Assembly (NCBI GenBank): GCA_020975725.1
Contig: QXJR01000027.1
Location: 885,675 to 949,674 of the forward strand
Source: Picocystis sp. L7
Lineage: Eukaryota; Chlorophyta; Picocystophyceae; Picocystales; Picocystaceae
Reading direction: 5' to 3'
DNA length: 64,000 nt
Notes under the pieces: model-generated
Database searches by the model: none
What the model saw: the letters and a program-made list of their open reading frames with translations, nothing else
Told to the model about the DNA's origin: nothing
Shown here: positions 1 through 8,405 of the stretch, piece by piece
Numbering within the stretch: the stretch's first letter is position 1
How the letters are laid out: the number at the start of each line of letters is the position of its first letter
Translations under genes and position numbers: made by a program

Positions 1-730
1 CAAACTGCGCGTAGAACGCTGCACTCATGGTGTCTGTCCCATCGAAATTCAAGAGGTGGGCACATCCGCCAATAACGCTTTGTTCCACGCATGTGCATCC
101 ACGGAACCCAAAATCATGCAGTCTGCTGTTCACAAAAGGATTTTCCTTTCCTCCATCCGCGCTCTTCTCGAACGCAGCTTCGATCACATCCTTGCAGCGT
201 CGGGCGAGGGTGGCCACGGTTGCAGGATACCACACCTGGGTAAGTAGGGTTTCGAGGTAGGTGCACAGTCTGGAAAACTCCCCTTCGGCGGTGATCTGGT
301 AGATGGGCAGGTGTATATGTCCGCACGTTCCTTCGGGCATGGCTTCGATTTTGACAGGGAAGTACCCGTCGTGTTCCTGGACGATTTTGAGGAAGAGTTC
401 TTTGGGCCAGGGGTAGGGGCTTTGATCGGGTGCCCTGTGCATGTTGAAGAACTGCTCCGCTTTGGTGACGTCTGATTCCGTCCATCTCCTCCCTACGAGT
501 GCGTTGATGGCATATCTCATCCCGTAGTAGACGAGTCTTGTGTCTTGTTTGTCCCTTTGGAATCCTCTCCGGAACTCCCCGTACGCACTGATACATTTCG
601 CCGGTGGGTACTGTTCGAAGTGTCCAGCTTTGTAGGAATCGGAGAGCACGGCCATGGGCAACACGTCGGCCCTCAGCATGGATTCTTCGAGGTACCTGTC
701 TCCACGCACGGCTTCGTTTCCCCGTTCCAT
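1..730 (-). CDS. NAMPT: Nicotinamide phosphoribosyltransferase (NAMPT/NadV), 3' part missing at window edge
   Basis: This frame is open to the left edge, so the gene is cut and only about 243 N-terminal codons are visible. The translation carries the family N-terminus: LSDSYKAGHFEQYPP, then YYGMRYAIN, a QVWYPATVAT block and LHDFGFRG...GGCAHLLNFDGTDT. These match the NAMPT fold, which joins nicotinamide and PRPP to give NMN in NAD salvage; it normally runs to about 460-490 residues. I chose the ATG at 730 because the conserved part begins about 24 residues later. In-frame ATGs at 811 and 679 are alternatives, and an upstream exon is possible. No transit peptide is obvious. Land plants are generally thought to recycle nicotinamide through nicotinamidase instead, so this gene is informative about lineage. 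Family assignment is secure; the exact start is not. Confidence 0.88.
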   Translation of the reverse strand, partial: MERGNEAVRGDRYLEESMLRADVLPMAVLSDSYKAGHFEQYPPAKCISAYGEFRRGFQRDKQDTRLVYYGMRYAINALVGRRWTESDVTKAEQFFNMHRAPDQSPYPWPKELFLKIVQEHDGYFPVKIEAMPEGTCGHIHLPIYQITAEGEFSRLCTYLETLLTQVWYPATVATLARRCKDVIEAAFEKSADGGKENPFVNSRLHDFGFRGCTCVEQSVIGGCAHLLNFDGTDTMSAAFYAQF

Positions 731-1132
731 ACGTTTCCGGTGTCGTTGGATCTGGCGTGTGTCCTTCCTGCACCGTCCCTTGTGTCCTGGATTCTGGATC
801 ACACCCTGCATCTCGATGGGGGGTCCCCCCTCCTCCTGGATGGGGTTGTGTGAGGGGGTGGGGATGTGCAGGAAGAAGACGTTCCCTTCTCCCCTCGCCG
901 TCGATGGAAGATGAGCAAGCCAAACGCAACGGTTGCCATGGAGTCCCCACCCCTCCCACCCTCCTCCACCCTCCGAGGTGGGGACGAGGAAGGGTCCATG
1001 GATCGGACAAAAGGGGGAAAACAAAAGGACCGACCCCCCCTTTTCGAAAGGCCCCATCCGTGGCTGGAAACCCTTTCCCCCCCCAAAAACGAACGGGGGA
1101 GAAAAAGAGAACCGAGCGTGTCGGAGTGTGTG
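731..1132. other. Intergenic, NAMPT 5' side
   Basis: About 400 bp between the NAMPT start and tRNA-Asn. It contains G-runs and C-runs (for example near 1030-1090) and open frames on both strands that show no family features. It presumably holds the NAMPT promoter and 5' UTR. I see no further gene. Confidence 0.4.
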
Positions 1133-1206
1133 CTCCTCCGGCCGGGATCGAACCGACGACCTCACGGTTAACAGCCGTGCGCTCTAGCCAGCTGAGCTAC
1201 AGAGGA
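1133..1206 (-). tRNA. trnN-GUU: tRNA-Asn (anticodon GUU)
   Basis: On the minus strand the sequence folds as a cloverleaf: acceptor TCCTCTG pairs with CGGAGGA (one G-U), D-arm GCTC/GAGC, anticodon stem CACGG/CCGTG around loop CTGTTAA (anticodon GTT), T-arm GTCGG/CCGGC with loop TTCGATC, and discriminator G. No intron and no encoded CCA. It ends only about 230 bp before the first good ATG of the helicase gene on the other strand. Confidence 0.95.
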
Positions 1207-1432
1207 CCGTTTGCATCTCTCGAAACGAGAGGGAAGAACTTGTACATGGGATGACACGTCCCAGATGACACCGATTGTGGCCCAGGACCTATCCATACCG
1301 CACCATCGGGATGGGCATCCGTGGCGAAGGGGAGAGTGGACGAAGCCGACGGTTCAAGCATCGATAAAAAGGATCGAAAACACAGGTGGCGACGCCATCG
1401 GGACGCTTTGGTGCGCGTTTGGGATCGATTCG

Positions 1433-3589
1433 ATGGCCATGGAGGTGGCACGGGATGCGTGGGAGGAGGAAGACGGATTGAGCTTGAACCTGGTGGGATT
1501 GGAAGCCAAGGAAGGAGGTCCAAGGAAGGCCACACCAGCCGTCAAAGGTGGATGGAAGGAACGAAGGAAGGCAATCGCCGCCAAACGAGCGGCCGGAAAG
1601 AGGAGGAAATCGAAAGACGAAAGCGGAAGGAAAACGAAGGAGGCACCTGCGAAAGGAGATGGGAAAGAGAATCGGTCCAGAACGGTGGAAAAGGACGAAC
1701 GGAACCGCCCACCACCCACCCCGACGGACCATTCCGGTCCTCCGAAACCCAACGAAGAACCAAGAAGCAAGGAAATCGTCCACGAAAGCAAAAGATGGTC
1801 GACGGAAAAAGATGCCGTCAAGGCAAGCGGTTTGCACGCGAAGAAAGCCAAGGTGATAGAAGCTCCGACAGCCATAGAACGGAGAAGACCCGAAGTGCAA
1901 CTCCCCAGAGCCACGGCCAAAGGGAAGACGTACCTTGTCCCTGAAGATGCAAAGAGCTTCCCAAAACTTGGCGTGCAACTGGAACTCGCCAACCACCTGA
2001 AATCGCTTGGGTTTCAAACTCCCACCGAAACCCAGAAAAGGATGCTACCGCCCCTGCTGAACGGCGAGGATGTCATGGCCAATGCACCTACTGGATCGGG
2101 CAAGACCCTGGCATTCCTGTTGCCAGCTGTGCAAGCATTGACCAGCAGAGAAAAACGGGTCCATAGGAATGAAGGAACATTCGCCATGGTGATCTGCCCA
2201 ACGAGGGAACTGTGCCTTCAGATATGGGAGGTGCTTTCCTTGCTGCTAAAAAATTACTACTGGATCGTGAGCGGGATGGTCATGGGTGGGGAGAACCGCA
2301 GCAAAGAGAAGGCTAGGCTAAGGAAAGGAATCAACATCGTGGTTGGGACCCCTGGGAGGCTCAAGGACCACCTCGAAAACACATCGGCCTGGAAGGTGGA
2401 GAACTTGCAATTTCTCGTGCTGGACGAGGCCGACCGCCTGCTGGACTTGGGTTTCGAGGAAACTCTCACTGGTATTCTGGACACGCTCGCCAAGAAAGTC
2501 AAGAGTGGAGCTAGGTGGCAATCGTGCCTCTGCTCAGCCACGCTGCACGCCGGGGTTAGGTCCTTGGCTGAGCATTCGCTGAAGGAACCCTGTCTGGTTG
2601 GGTTTTCCGCCCAGGAGCCCAACTTGGCCCAGGATCCACTCGCAGGTGCAATGGAAGAGCTTCGTTACAATGGCCGACAGGCAAACACTGGTTCAGCCGA
2701 TGATTTCCACATCCCTGAGACCCTGGAACAGTTCTACGTACAGGTTCCTTGCAAGCTGAGGTTTTGCGCATTGCTGGCACTCCTGCACAGGTACGCGCGG
2801 TCCAAATACAAAGTGGTGGTATTCTTCAACAGCTGTGATGGGGTGGAGTTTGCAAGTAGGGTCTTGCGTGAGCTTGCTTCCGGACCAGCTCATGAGAATA
2901 AGGAGGCTGTGCTGGAGTGCCCGGTGATCACCCTCCATGGAAATCTTACTCAGCCCGAGAGGACAAGTGCGTTCTTCAAGTTTACCGGGTGCAAGAGTGG
3001 TGTGCTCCTTTCGACAGACGTTGCTGCAAGAGGCCTTGATTTTCCGACCCTGGATGCGAGCGTGCAATTCGACCCTCCTGGGGAACCTGCAGAGTATGTG
3101 CACCGAGTCGGGAGAACGGCCAGGATGGGCCGAAAGGGAAAGTCCGTCCTGTTTCTCCTTCCTTCTGAGCAACCCTACCTGGTGAAGCTCCAGGAATACG
3201 GCCTTCAGATAAGCAAACTGGATGTTCTGAAGCTATTGGATGCTCTTCCAGGCTTTCGGCCCAGCACAGGAATCGCTTACGCTGATCAACATCCTGCGGC
3301 GAATGCGCTGCTAAAACGCATGGAGATCTCTGTGGCTATGGATAGGGACGCCAGCAGACTATCCAAGGATGCTTTTGGATCCTACGTAAGAGCCTATTGC
3401 ACATATCCTAAAGCACTGAAAGACATTTTCCATGTTAAGAACTTGCACCTTGGACACGTTGCCGCTTCCTTTGGGCTGAAGGAGCCTCCAGCGAAGATTG
3501 GCAAAAGCACCAGCAAGCAGGCCATGCAGAAGCGGAAGCTCGAGGCTGTCAAAAAAATGCAAAGGAAGAAGAAAAAGTCCGCAAAATAA
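1433..3589 (+). CDS. DDX31: DEAD-box RNA helicase of the DDX31/Dbp7 type
   Basis: About 718 residues. After a charged, Lys/Arg/Glu-rich N-terminal tail (about 150 residues) come the DEAD-box motifs: a Q-motif ending FQTPTETQ, motif I APTGSGKT (about residue 218), PTREL, GTPGR, DEAD in LVLDEADRLLDLGF (about 330), SAT, then STDVAARGLD and HRVGRTARMGRKG. The stretch MVMGGENRSKEKARLRKG followed by INIVVGTPGRL is the Dbp7/DDX31 signature, a nucleolar helicase of 60S ribosome assembly. The protein ends in a Lys-rich tail typical of nucleolar proteins. The frame opens at 1211, directly after the tRNA, so I prefer the ATG at 1433 (or 1439). RPF2, another 60S factor, lies about 8 kb away. Confidence 0.92.
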   Translation: MAMEVARDAWEEEDGLSLNLVGLEAKEGGPRKATPAVKGGWKERRKAIAAKRAAGKRRKSKDESGRKTKEAPAKGDGKENRSRTVEKDERNRPPPTPTDHSGPPKPNEEPRSKEIVHESKRWSTEKDAVKASGLHAKKAKVIEAPTAIERRRPEVQLPRATAKGKTYLVPEDAKSFPKLGVQLELANHLKSLGFQTPTETQKRMLPPLLNGEDVMANAPTGSGKTLAFLLPAVQALTSREKRVHRNEGTFAMVICPTRELCLQIWEVLSLLLKNYYWIVSGMVMGGENRSKEKARLRKGINIVVGTPGRLKDHLENTSAWKVENLQFLVLDEADRLLDLGFEETLTGILDTLAKKVKSGARWQSCLCSATLHAGVRSLAEHSLKEPCLVGFSAQEPNLAQDPLAGAMEELRYNGRQANTGSADDFHIPETLEQFYVQVPCKLRFCALLALLHRYARSKYKVVVFFNSCDGVEFASRVLRELASGPAHENKEAVLECPVITLHGNLTQPERTSAFFKFTGCKSGVLLSTDVAARGLDFPTLDASVQFDPPGEPAEYVHRVGRTARMGRKGKSVLFLLPSEQPYLVKLQEYGLQISKLDVLKLLDALPGFRPSTGIAYADQHPAANALLKRMEISVAMDRDASRLSKDAFGSYVRAYCTYPKALKDIFHVKNLHLGHVAASFGLKEPPAKIGKSTSKQAMQKRKLEAVKKMQRKKKKSAK

Positions 3590-3702
3590 AACATGCGCTG
3601 AATGCAGTAGACCGTGCATCCCCGATTAGCATCCTTTTGCGATGCGGGGTGGAAGTTATGGCAAGCACCTGTGTAAAAAAATCCTGCCTTGGACTTCCGA
3701 CA

Positions 3703-6492
3703 CTAGACCATACCCTGATGCACGCTCTCAACGACCAATGTCGCGTGCAAGTGTGCAATCAGGTTGCCTGCTTCATCATACATGGGTTGCACATTGTCGA
3801 CAGCGCCCCCGACATTTGGAAGAGGTACATGGACTTTTGCTATTTCCTGATCGGAAGGAGCAGGCTCCGCTTCGAGGAGGAAGGATGAGCACTCAGTGGG
3901 ACACCGTCGCTCCACGAGACTGAGTTGCAAAGAGGGTAAGCTCTTCTCCTGTGTGGCAATTTGGCCGCGTAAGGTCTTCCGAAAGCAAAAGGGGGCCTTT
4001 TTTTCTCGAGACGCACGTACGAGACGGGTTTGGGCACCTGTTGCGAAGCATGGGCCTCTAGCTTTGATGTAGAGGAGTTGACCAACCAAAGGTTCCGCCA
4101 GATTTGAAACCTGGTGTATGGTTAAATGCACATTCTGATCACTGAAAGGTGCGCGTCCTTCTGGCTGATTGGCTGCATGGCATTTTTTCTCTGTTGCCAG
4201 CGAAGGTTTGTTTGAGCCAGAAGCATTTGAACGTTCATTCAATGTGTCATTCCCAATAACAAGGCTCACTCCCATCTCAAGTGTTGGTGTTTCTGCCACT
4301 TCAGAGCAGGGATTGACGAGTAAGAGACGGTGCATCTCACTCTTTTCCGATTGGCCGGAAAACGCTGATGACAGTGCCATCCATACATCGAATCGGACCG
4401 CGCCAATCAGGGAACCTAGTGGCGATGCTGCTGCTCGAGGCCGCGAGATGGAGCTGAACCAGATTTCAACAATCATTTGTTCGTCGGCAGCTGCAAGGAA
4501 CCCTGTCGAAATGCTTTGATAGAGGTGCGAACAACTGTGTTGCAACTGATACTGTTGTACTGGCAAGGGTAGAATTACCTCAAAATACTCTCTGGTGAAC
4601 TTTTCCTGCCCGGGTAGTTTGTACAGGAGTGTCATCTTTCCGCTGCCATCAAGCCCTTCTGGCACATGTAGATATCCAAAGTTCATGTTGAGAGTAGCAG
4701 GAGCATCAGGCGGTGTCTCTGGTAGGAGGCCCAGTGTGGCATGCATCGGCAGCAGAGAATGATAGCACGGAAAAAGCTGTAAGGGACTAGCTCCCTGCCT
4801 CAGGGGTTTGCCATTGAAGCTAACGAATCTCGCTTGGATCTCCACCACACCTCTGACCTGCTGTTCATCTCCACTGACATCAGTCAAAGGGTGCCAGCCG
4901 AAGATGCCATGGGGGCTCAAAATCGTCGCAAGGGTCGGTTTGCAAGTTTGGCCGATTACCTTTGTGTCCTTGGATCCATCGGAGCAGTTCCAATAAAGCC
5001 TGACAAGCAAGTGACCGTTAGCGTACTGGCATAGCTCGTCTTCGGAGAGTGACAGGTATAGGTCCTGTCGAAGTCCGATCGAAGTGCAATGGTCATTGAC
5101 CCCTACGCTGGCCTCCACTGGACCTTCCGAGGTCAAACTTTCAGGGCAAAGTTGGATGCTGATCTTCCAGAAACATGCGCCAGTGGCGAGATCTTGGGAA
5201 GGGGTCAGGGCATGTCGAAAATTGCCCAAACGCAGAACACGCAGAACCAATGTACCGGATGCTATTGGATGCGTCTTTCCAAGCATGGCACCTCCACTGT
5301 ACCCATCATGGACCCGCCGCAGGCAAACTTCCAGGCTGGGAAGTAATGATGGTATGCTTCTGGTGCTGTTTCTTGGCTTGTTTTTGGTCGGTTCCAACTG
5401 CAGAAAGCAAGTGTGCTGTGACTTGGCTGCGGGCAACCCTGCCAAGACAGCAGCTACATGCAAAGTGCACGTTCCAACACAGAGTACCGTGCCGTTGGCG
5501 GTATGGCATGCCAAAGCAAGCCGCAGTTGCCCCACAGCGCCTTGCTCTCTCCCGGTGTAGATTCCCCTAGCTGAAAGGCTGAATCGAAGCTTGAAACCAG
5601 GTTTCATCGGCAAATCATGAGGCACTGCCTCCTGAAACCAGAACTGTTCCGCTCCCTCCACCGCATAGCCGACGGACCATGCAACCGCATCAGAAAACTC
5701 TCCCAGATTGTCGATTTGCAGAACACTGATTTCCACCTTCTCTTGACATTCGTTTCCATTTGGTATTTCTGGTCTCAAGTTGGAGGAAAAGCTCCTTTTG
5801 CACATGTCCGCCCCTCGGACAGAATGCGAGCGAGGAAAGGTTAACAAACAAGAGAACTTGAGCGAACCTTGGCTTTTTCCTAGCATAGGATCCCACAGCT
5901 CCGTCGCCTCGGACGTCCGCCATCCGTGGTGCGTTCGGGTCCTCTGTTTGAGTGCAAGTCGCACAATCCCAAGAAGCTTAGGAGGGGCCGAGTTGCGGCT
6001 CTCGGGCATCCACAGCTCCAGCAAAAGTTTTTGCTTGTTCCCTTCAAACTTCAACCATCCCTCTTGAAGGACGTCAAAGTCACCCTCAAAAATTCCTGTG
6101 GCCGCTCTTGAGAATTGGACCTCCCGTGGGCGGCATTCCGACTGCGAAAAGTTCTTGGCACGCAGATGGATTTTCTTTGAGAAGCCTGGAACGCAGGTGT
6201 CAAGCCCTTCCACTTGGAATCGCAAGGACACGTACGCTACCTTTCCTGCTTGCTGCGAACTCGTCCCTTTTGTTCCTGCATTGGCTTCGTCATCCGAACT
6301 CTCTGTCGACTGGATGCCGTTGAGGCTCGCCAGGGCACGTTCTCTTCCGCGTGTCTCCTCCTCTTCCATCTTTGCGCGGAGGGCTTCTGCTTTACGCAGG
6401 AAGGTTTCCAGGGTCGCGTTCTCTTGTTTCCTCCATCCTCTCAATCCCGATCCGATCCCAGCGTCCGCCTTTGCGCCGTCCGTCGACTCCAT
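3703..6492 (-). CDS. Multi-C2-domain protein, possibly C2CD3-like (centriolar)
   Basis: About 929 residues. A short N-terminal helix rich in Lys/Glu and an acidic Ser-rich linker are followed by a series of beta-rich segments of about 100-140 residues that look like divergent C2 domains. Each starts with a pattern such as VAYVSLRFQVEGLD, VEISVLQIDNLGEF, GTLVLRVLRLGNF or HLTIHQVSNLAEPL and closes with hydrophobic strands. Calcium-binding aspartates are not obvious. A chain of degenerate C2 domains without enzyme motifs recalls C2CD3 or other basal-body C2 proteins, but I have no diagnostic motif, so that is inference. The ATG at 6492 is preferred over the longer frame opening at 6651 because the extra residues look non-coding. 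It is convergent with the DDX31 gene (about 110 bp apart). Confidence 0.6.
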   Translation of the reverse strand: MESTDGAKADAGIGSGLRGWRKQENATLETFLRKAEALRAKMEEEETRGRERALASLNGIQSTESSDDEANAGTKGTSSQQAGKVAYVSLRFQVEGLDTCVPGFSKKIHLRAKNFSQSECRPREVQFSRAATGIFEGDFDVLQEGWLKFEGNKQKLLLELWMPESRNSAPPKLLGIVRLALKQRTRTHHGWRTSEATELWDPMLGKSQGSLKFSCLLTFPRSHSVRGADMCKRSFSSNLRPEIPNGNECQEKVEISVLQIDNLGEFSDAVAWSVGYAVEGAEQFWFQEAVPHDLPMKPGFKLRFSLSARGIYTGREQGAVGQLRLALACHTANGTVLCVGTCTLHVAAVLAGLPAAKSQHTCFLQLEPTKNKPRNSTRSIPSLLPSLEVCLRRVHDGYSGGAMLGKTHPIASGTLVLRVLRLGNFRHALTPSQDLATGACFWKISIQLCPESLTSEGPVEASVGVNDHCTSIGLRQDLYLSLSEDELCQYANGHLLVRLYWNCSDGSKDTKVIGQTCKPTLATILSPHGIFGWHPLTDVSGDEQQVRGVVEIQARFVSFNGKPLRQGASPLQLFPCYHSLLPMHATLGLLPETPPDAPATLNMNFGYLHVPEGLDGSGKMTLLYKLPGQEKFTREYFEVILPLPVQQYQLQHSCSHLYQSISTGFLAAADEQMIVEIWFSSISRPRAAASPLGSLIGAVRFDVWMALSSAFSGQSEKSEMHRLLLVNPCSEVAETPTLEMGVSLVIGNDTLNERSNASGSNKPSLATEKKCHAANQPEGRAPFSDQNVHLTIHQVSNLAEPLVGQLLYIKARGPCFATGAQTRLVRASREKKAPFCFRKTLRGQIATQEKSLPSLQLSLVERRCPTECSSFLLEAEPAPSDQEIAKVHVPLPNVGGAVDNVQPMYDEAGNLIAHLHATLVVESVHQGMV

Positions 6493-7316
6493 CTCGTATG
6501 TTTCAGATGTGCATCTGTCGTTCCGATTCCGAAACGTTGACCGTCCCGTTTCCATCCTGGGGTCGCCCCGCCCCAGTCTCTCCCCACATGGCTGGTATGG
6601 AACCCTGATCTCCCCTCCCTCGAAGGGGGGTGGATCGAAACCGAGAACCAAGATCCACGCTCAGGCGTATGCCTTGGGAGATGGATGGAACCAGGCGAGA
6701 AGAAGGAACCATGGAGGAAGCAAGGGGCTGGCGTCGGTGATGATACGCACCTGCACTCGATCGCGACCGGGAAGGAAAGCCTCCAGATGGATGCATGCGT
6801 GAATGCCATGCCGCGGTGCCCGCCATGCCCCGAAGGTTCTGGTGGTGGACCGTTCCATGACCGGGAATGGAGATTGCACATGGAATGCCAATGGATGCCG
6901 GCCCTATTCATCGACTGCCATGACCTTGGCGCGTGCGGCTGCAACGGCATTTGACGATGGCGGAGGTTAGGATGGACGGAGCAAGGATTGAAGTTCCTCT
7001 TGTTGCCAGCGGCGCGTCCACGGAACCAACCCGTCGATCCGCTTCCTGCACTCCATCTCGCGGGCACGGACGGAGGAAGGCCTTGCAATTCCGTTTCCAT
7101 CGAGCTCGAGGACGTGTTGATGGTGATCCTTCGCATCGGCCATTCCTTGTCCATCCTCTGGACGGACTGCTGCCTATGGCACCAACTTCACATCCCCACC
7201 CTGCTCACCAGCGTGTGCAATATCACAGGCCCTTCTACCCATCGGTGGGGAGGAGGGGGAGAGGTCCACGTGGCCATCCAGCTGGCACGTTTCCCGCCAT
7301 CACTCGGGGGACGGAC
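6493..7316. other. Divergent intergenic region between the C2 protein and aldo-keto reductase genes
   Basis: About 820 bp separating two divergent starts, so it must hold both promoters. The reductase frame is open upstream to 6933, but that extension is Pro/Arg/His-rich, has no family similarity and is probably untranslated. No RNA gene seen. Confidence 0.4.
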
Positions 7317-8165
7317 ATGGAGGCGGTGCGGCTTCGAGATGGCGTGGCAACCATGCCACGTGTCGGTGTAGGGACGTATCGCATGGGAGGAGAGGAGCTC
7401 GTGCATGTGGTGCGTGCAGCGGCCAAAGCCAGGCCCGAAGGACTCCTTGTGGACACCGCACGTGCCTATCGCAATGAACGTGCGGTGGCCGCCGCACTCG
7501 AAGGATGCCCGCATGCTTTTGTCGTCACGAAGGTGTCGCCGAAGGCCATGGGAAGCTACGAAGACGTTCGTAAAAGCGTGCATGATAGCCTCCAAGACCT
7601 AAGAAGGACGCAACTGGACCTGGTGCTGCTCCACTGGCCAGGTGCTTCCAAATTGCCCCCCGATAGCAGTTTGCATAGCACAAAAAGGGCCGTTGCATGG
7701 CAAGCGCTGGAAGACTTGCACAGGGAAGGCCTGGCACGAACTATCGGTGTAAGCAATTTCACGGAGAGGCATATAAAGGAGCTTGAGAAAGTGTGGTCCA
7801 TTGCGCCACACGTGAATCAAGTGGAAATGCATCCGATGATACCACAAGATGCACTATTGAGGACCTGCAGCAGCTTTGGCATTCACACCATGGCATATTC
7901 CCCACTTGGAGCCGGAGCCCTCCTTAAAGATGAGACAGTGAACAGCATTGCTGAAAGGCTACACAGTACACCGGCACAAGTACTTGTGAGATGGTGCGTG
8001 CAGAAGGGGGCCTCGTGTGTCGTCAAATCTGCAAGTGCAGAGAGGATGGTGAGCAATCTGCAAGTGGTAGGGTTAGAGTTGAACGCACGAGACATGGAGG
8101 AACTGAAGGGGATGACGAGAGGAGGCGTTGTGAAATTTTGCTGGGATCCAGAAACCATCCTGTAA
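7317..8165 (+). CDS. Aldo-keto reductase (AKR family)
   Basis: About 282 residues, a complete AKR barrel. The start ATG at 7317 gives MEAVRLRDGVATMPRVGVGTYRMG, the usual first strand. The catalytic tetrad can be read: Asp and Tyr in DTARAYRNE, Lys in VVTKVSP, His in LLHWPG. Further family marks are IGVSNF, NQVEMHP and YSPLGAG, and near the end KSASAERMVSN, the NADPH-binding region. The enzyme should reduce carbonyls with NADPH in the cytosol; no targeting signal is apparent. It is somewhat short (animal AKRs are about 315 residues), like bacterial and plant-stress AKR4/AKR5 types. The substrate cannot be told from sequence. Confidence 0.9.
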   Translation: MEAVRLRDGVATMPRVGVGTYRMGGEELVHVVRAAAKARPEGLLVDTARAYRNERAVAAALEGCPHAFVVTKVSPKAMGSYEDVRKSVHDSLQDLRRTQLDLVLLHWPGASKLPPDSSLHSTKRAVAWQALEDLHREGLARTIGVSNFTERHIKELEKVWSIAPHVNQVEMHPMIPQDALLRTCSSFGIHTMAYSPLGAGALLKDETVNSIAERLHSTPAQVLVRWCVQKGASCVVKSASAERMVSNLQVVGLELNARDMEELKGMTRGGVVKFCWDPETIL

Positions 8166-8405
8166 AGCTGAGAGAGAATAGAATTGGAGACCTTTATTGC
8201 CGGTCCATAGACTGAAAGGTCACAGGATACAATCCAATGCAGTGTTCTAAATATGGACCGCATGGACAAGCCTAGCGTCCTGCTTTCCGCGTTGCCACTC
8301 TTTACACGTCGGATCAAGACGGGAACTGCGCTCGAGCTTTTTGAAATAAGAAGCCACGCTCTTAGCGATGGCATCCGCGTGGATGGAAGTTCCTTGCAGC
8401 GTTTA

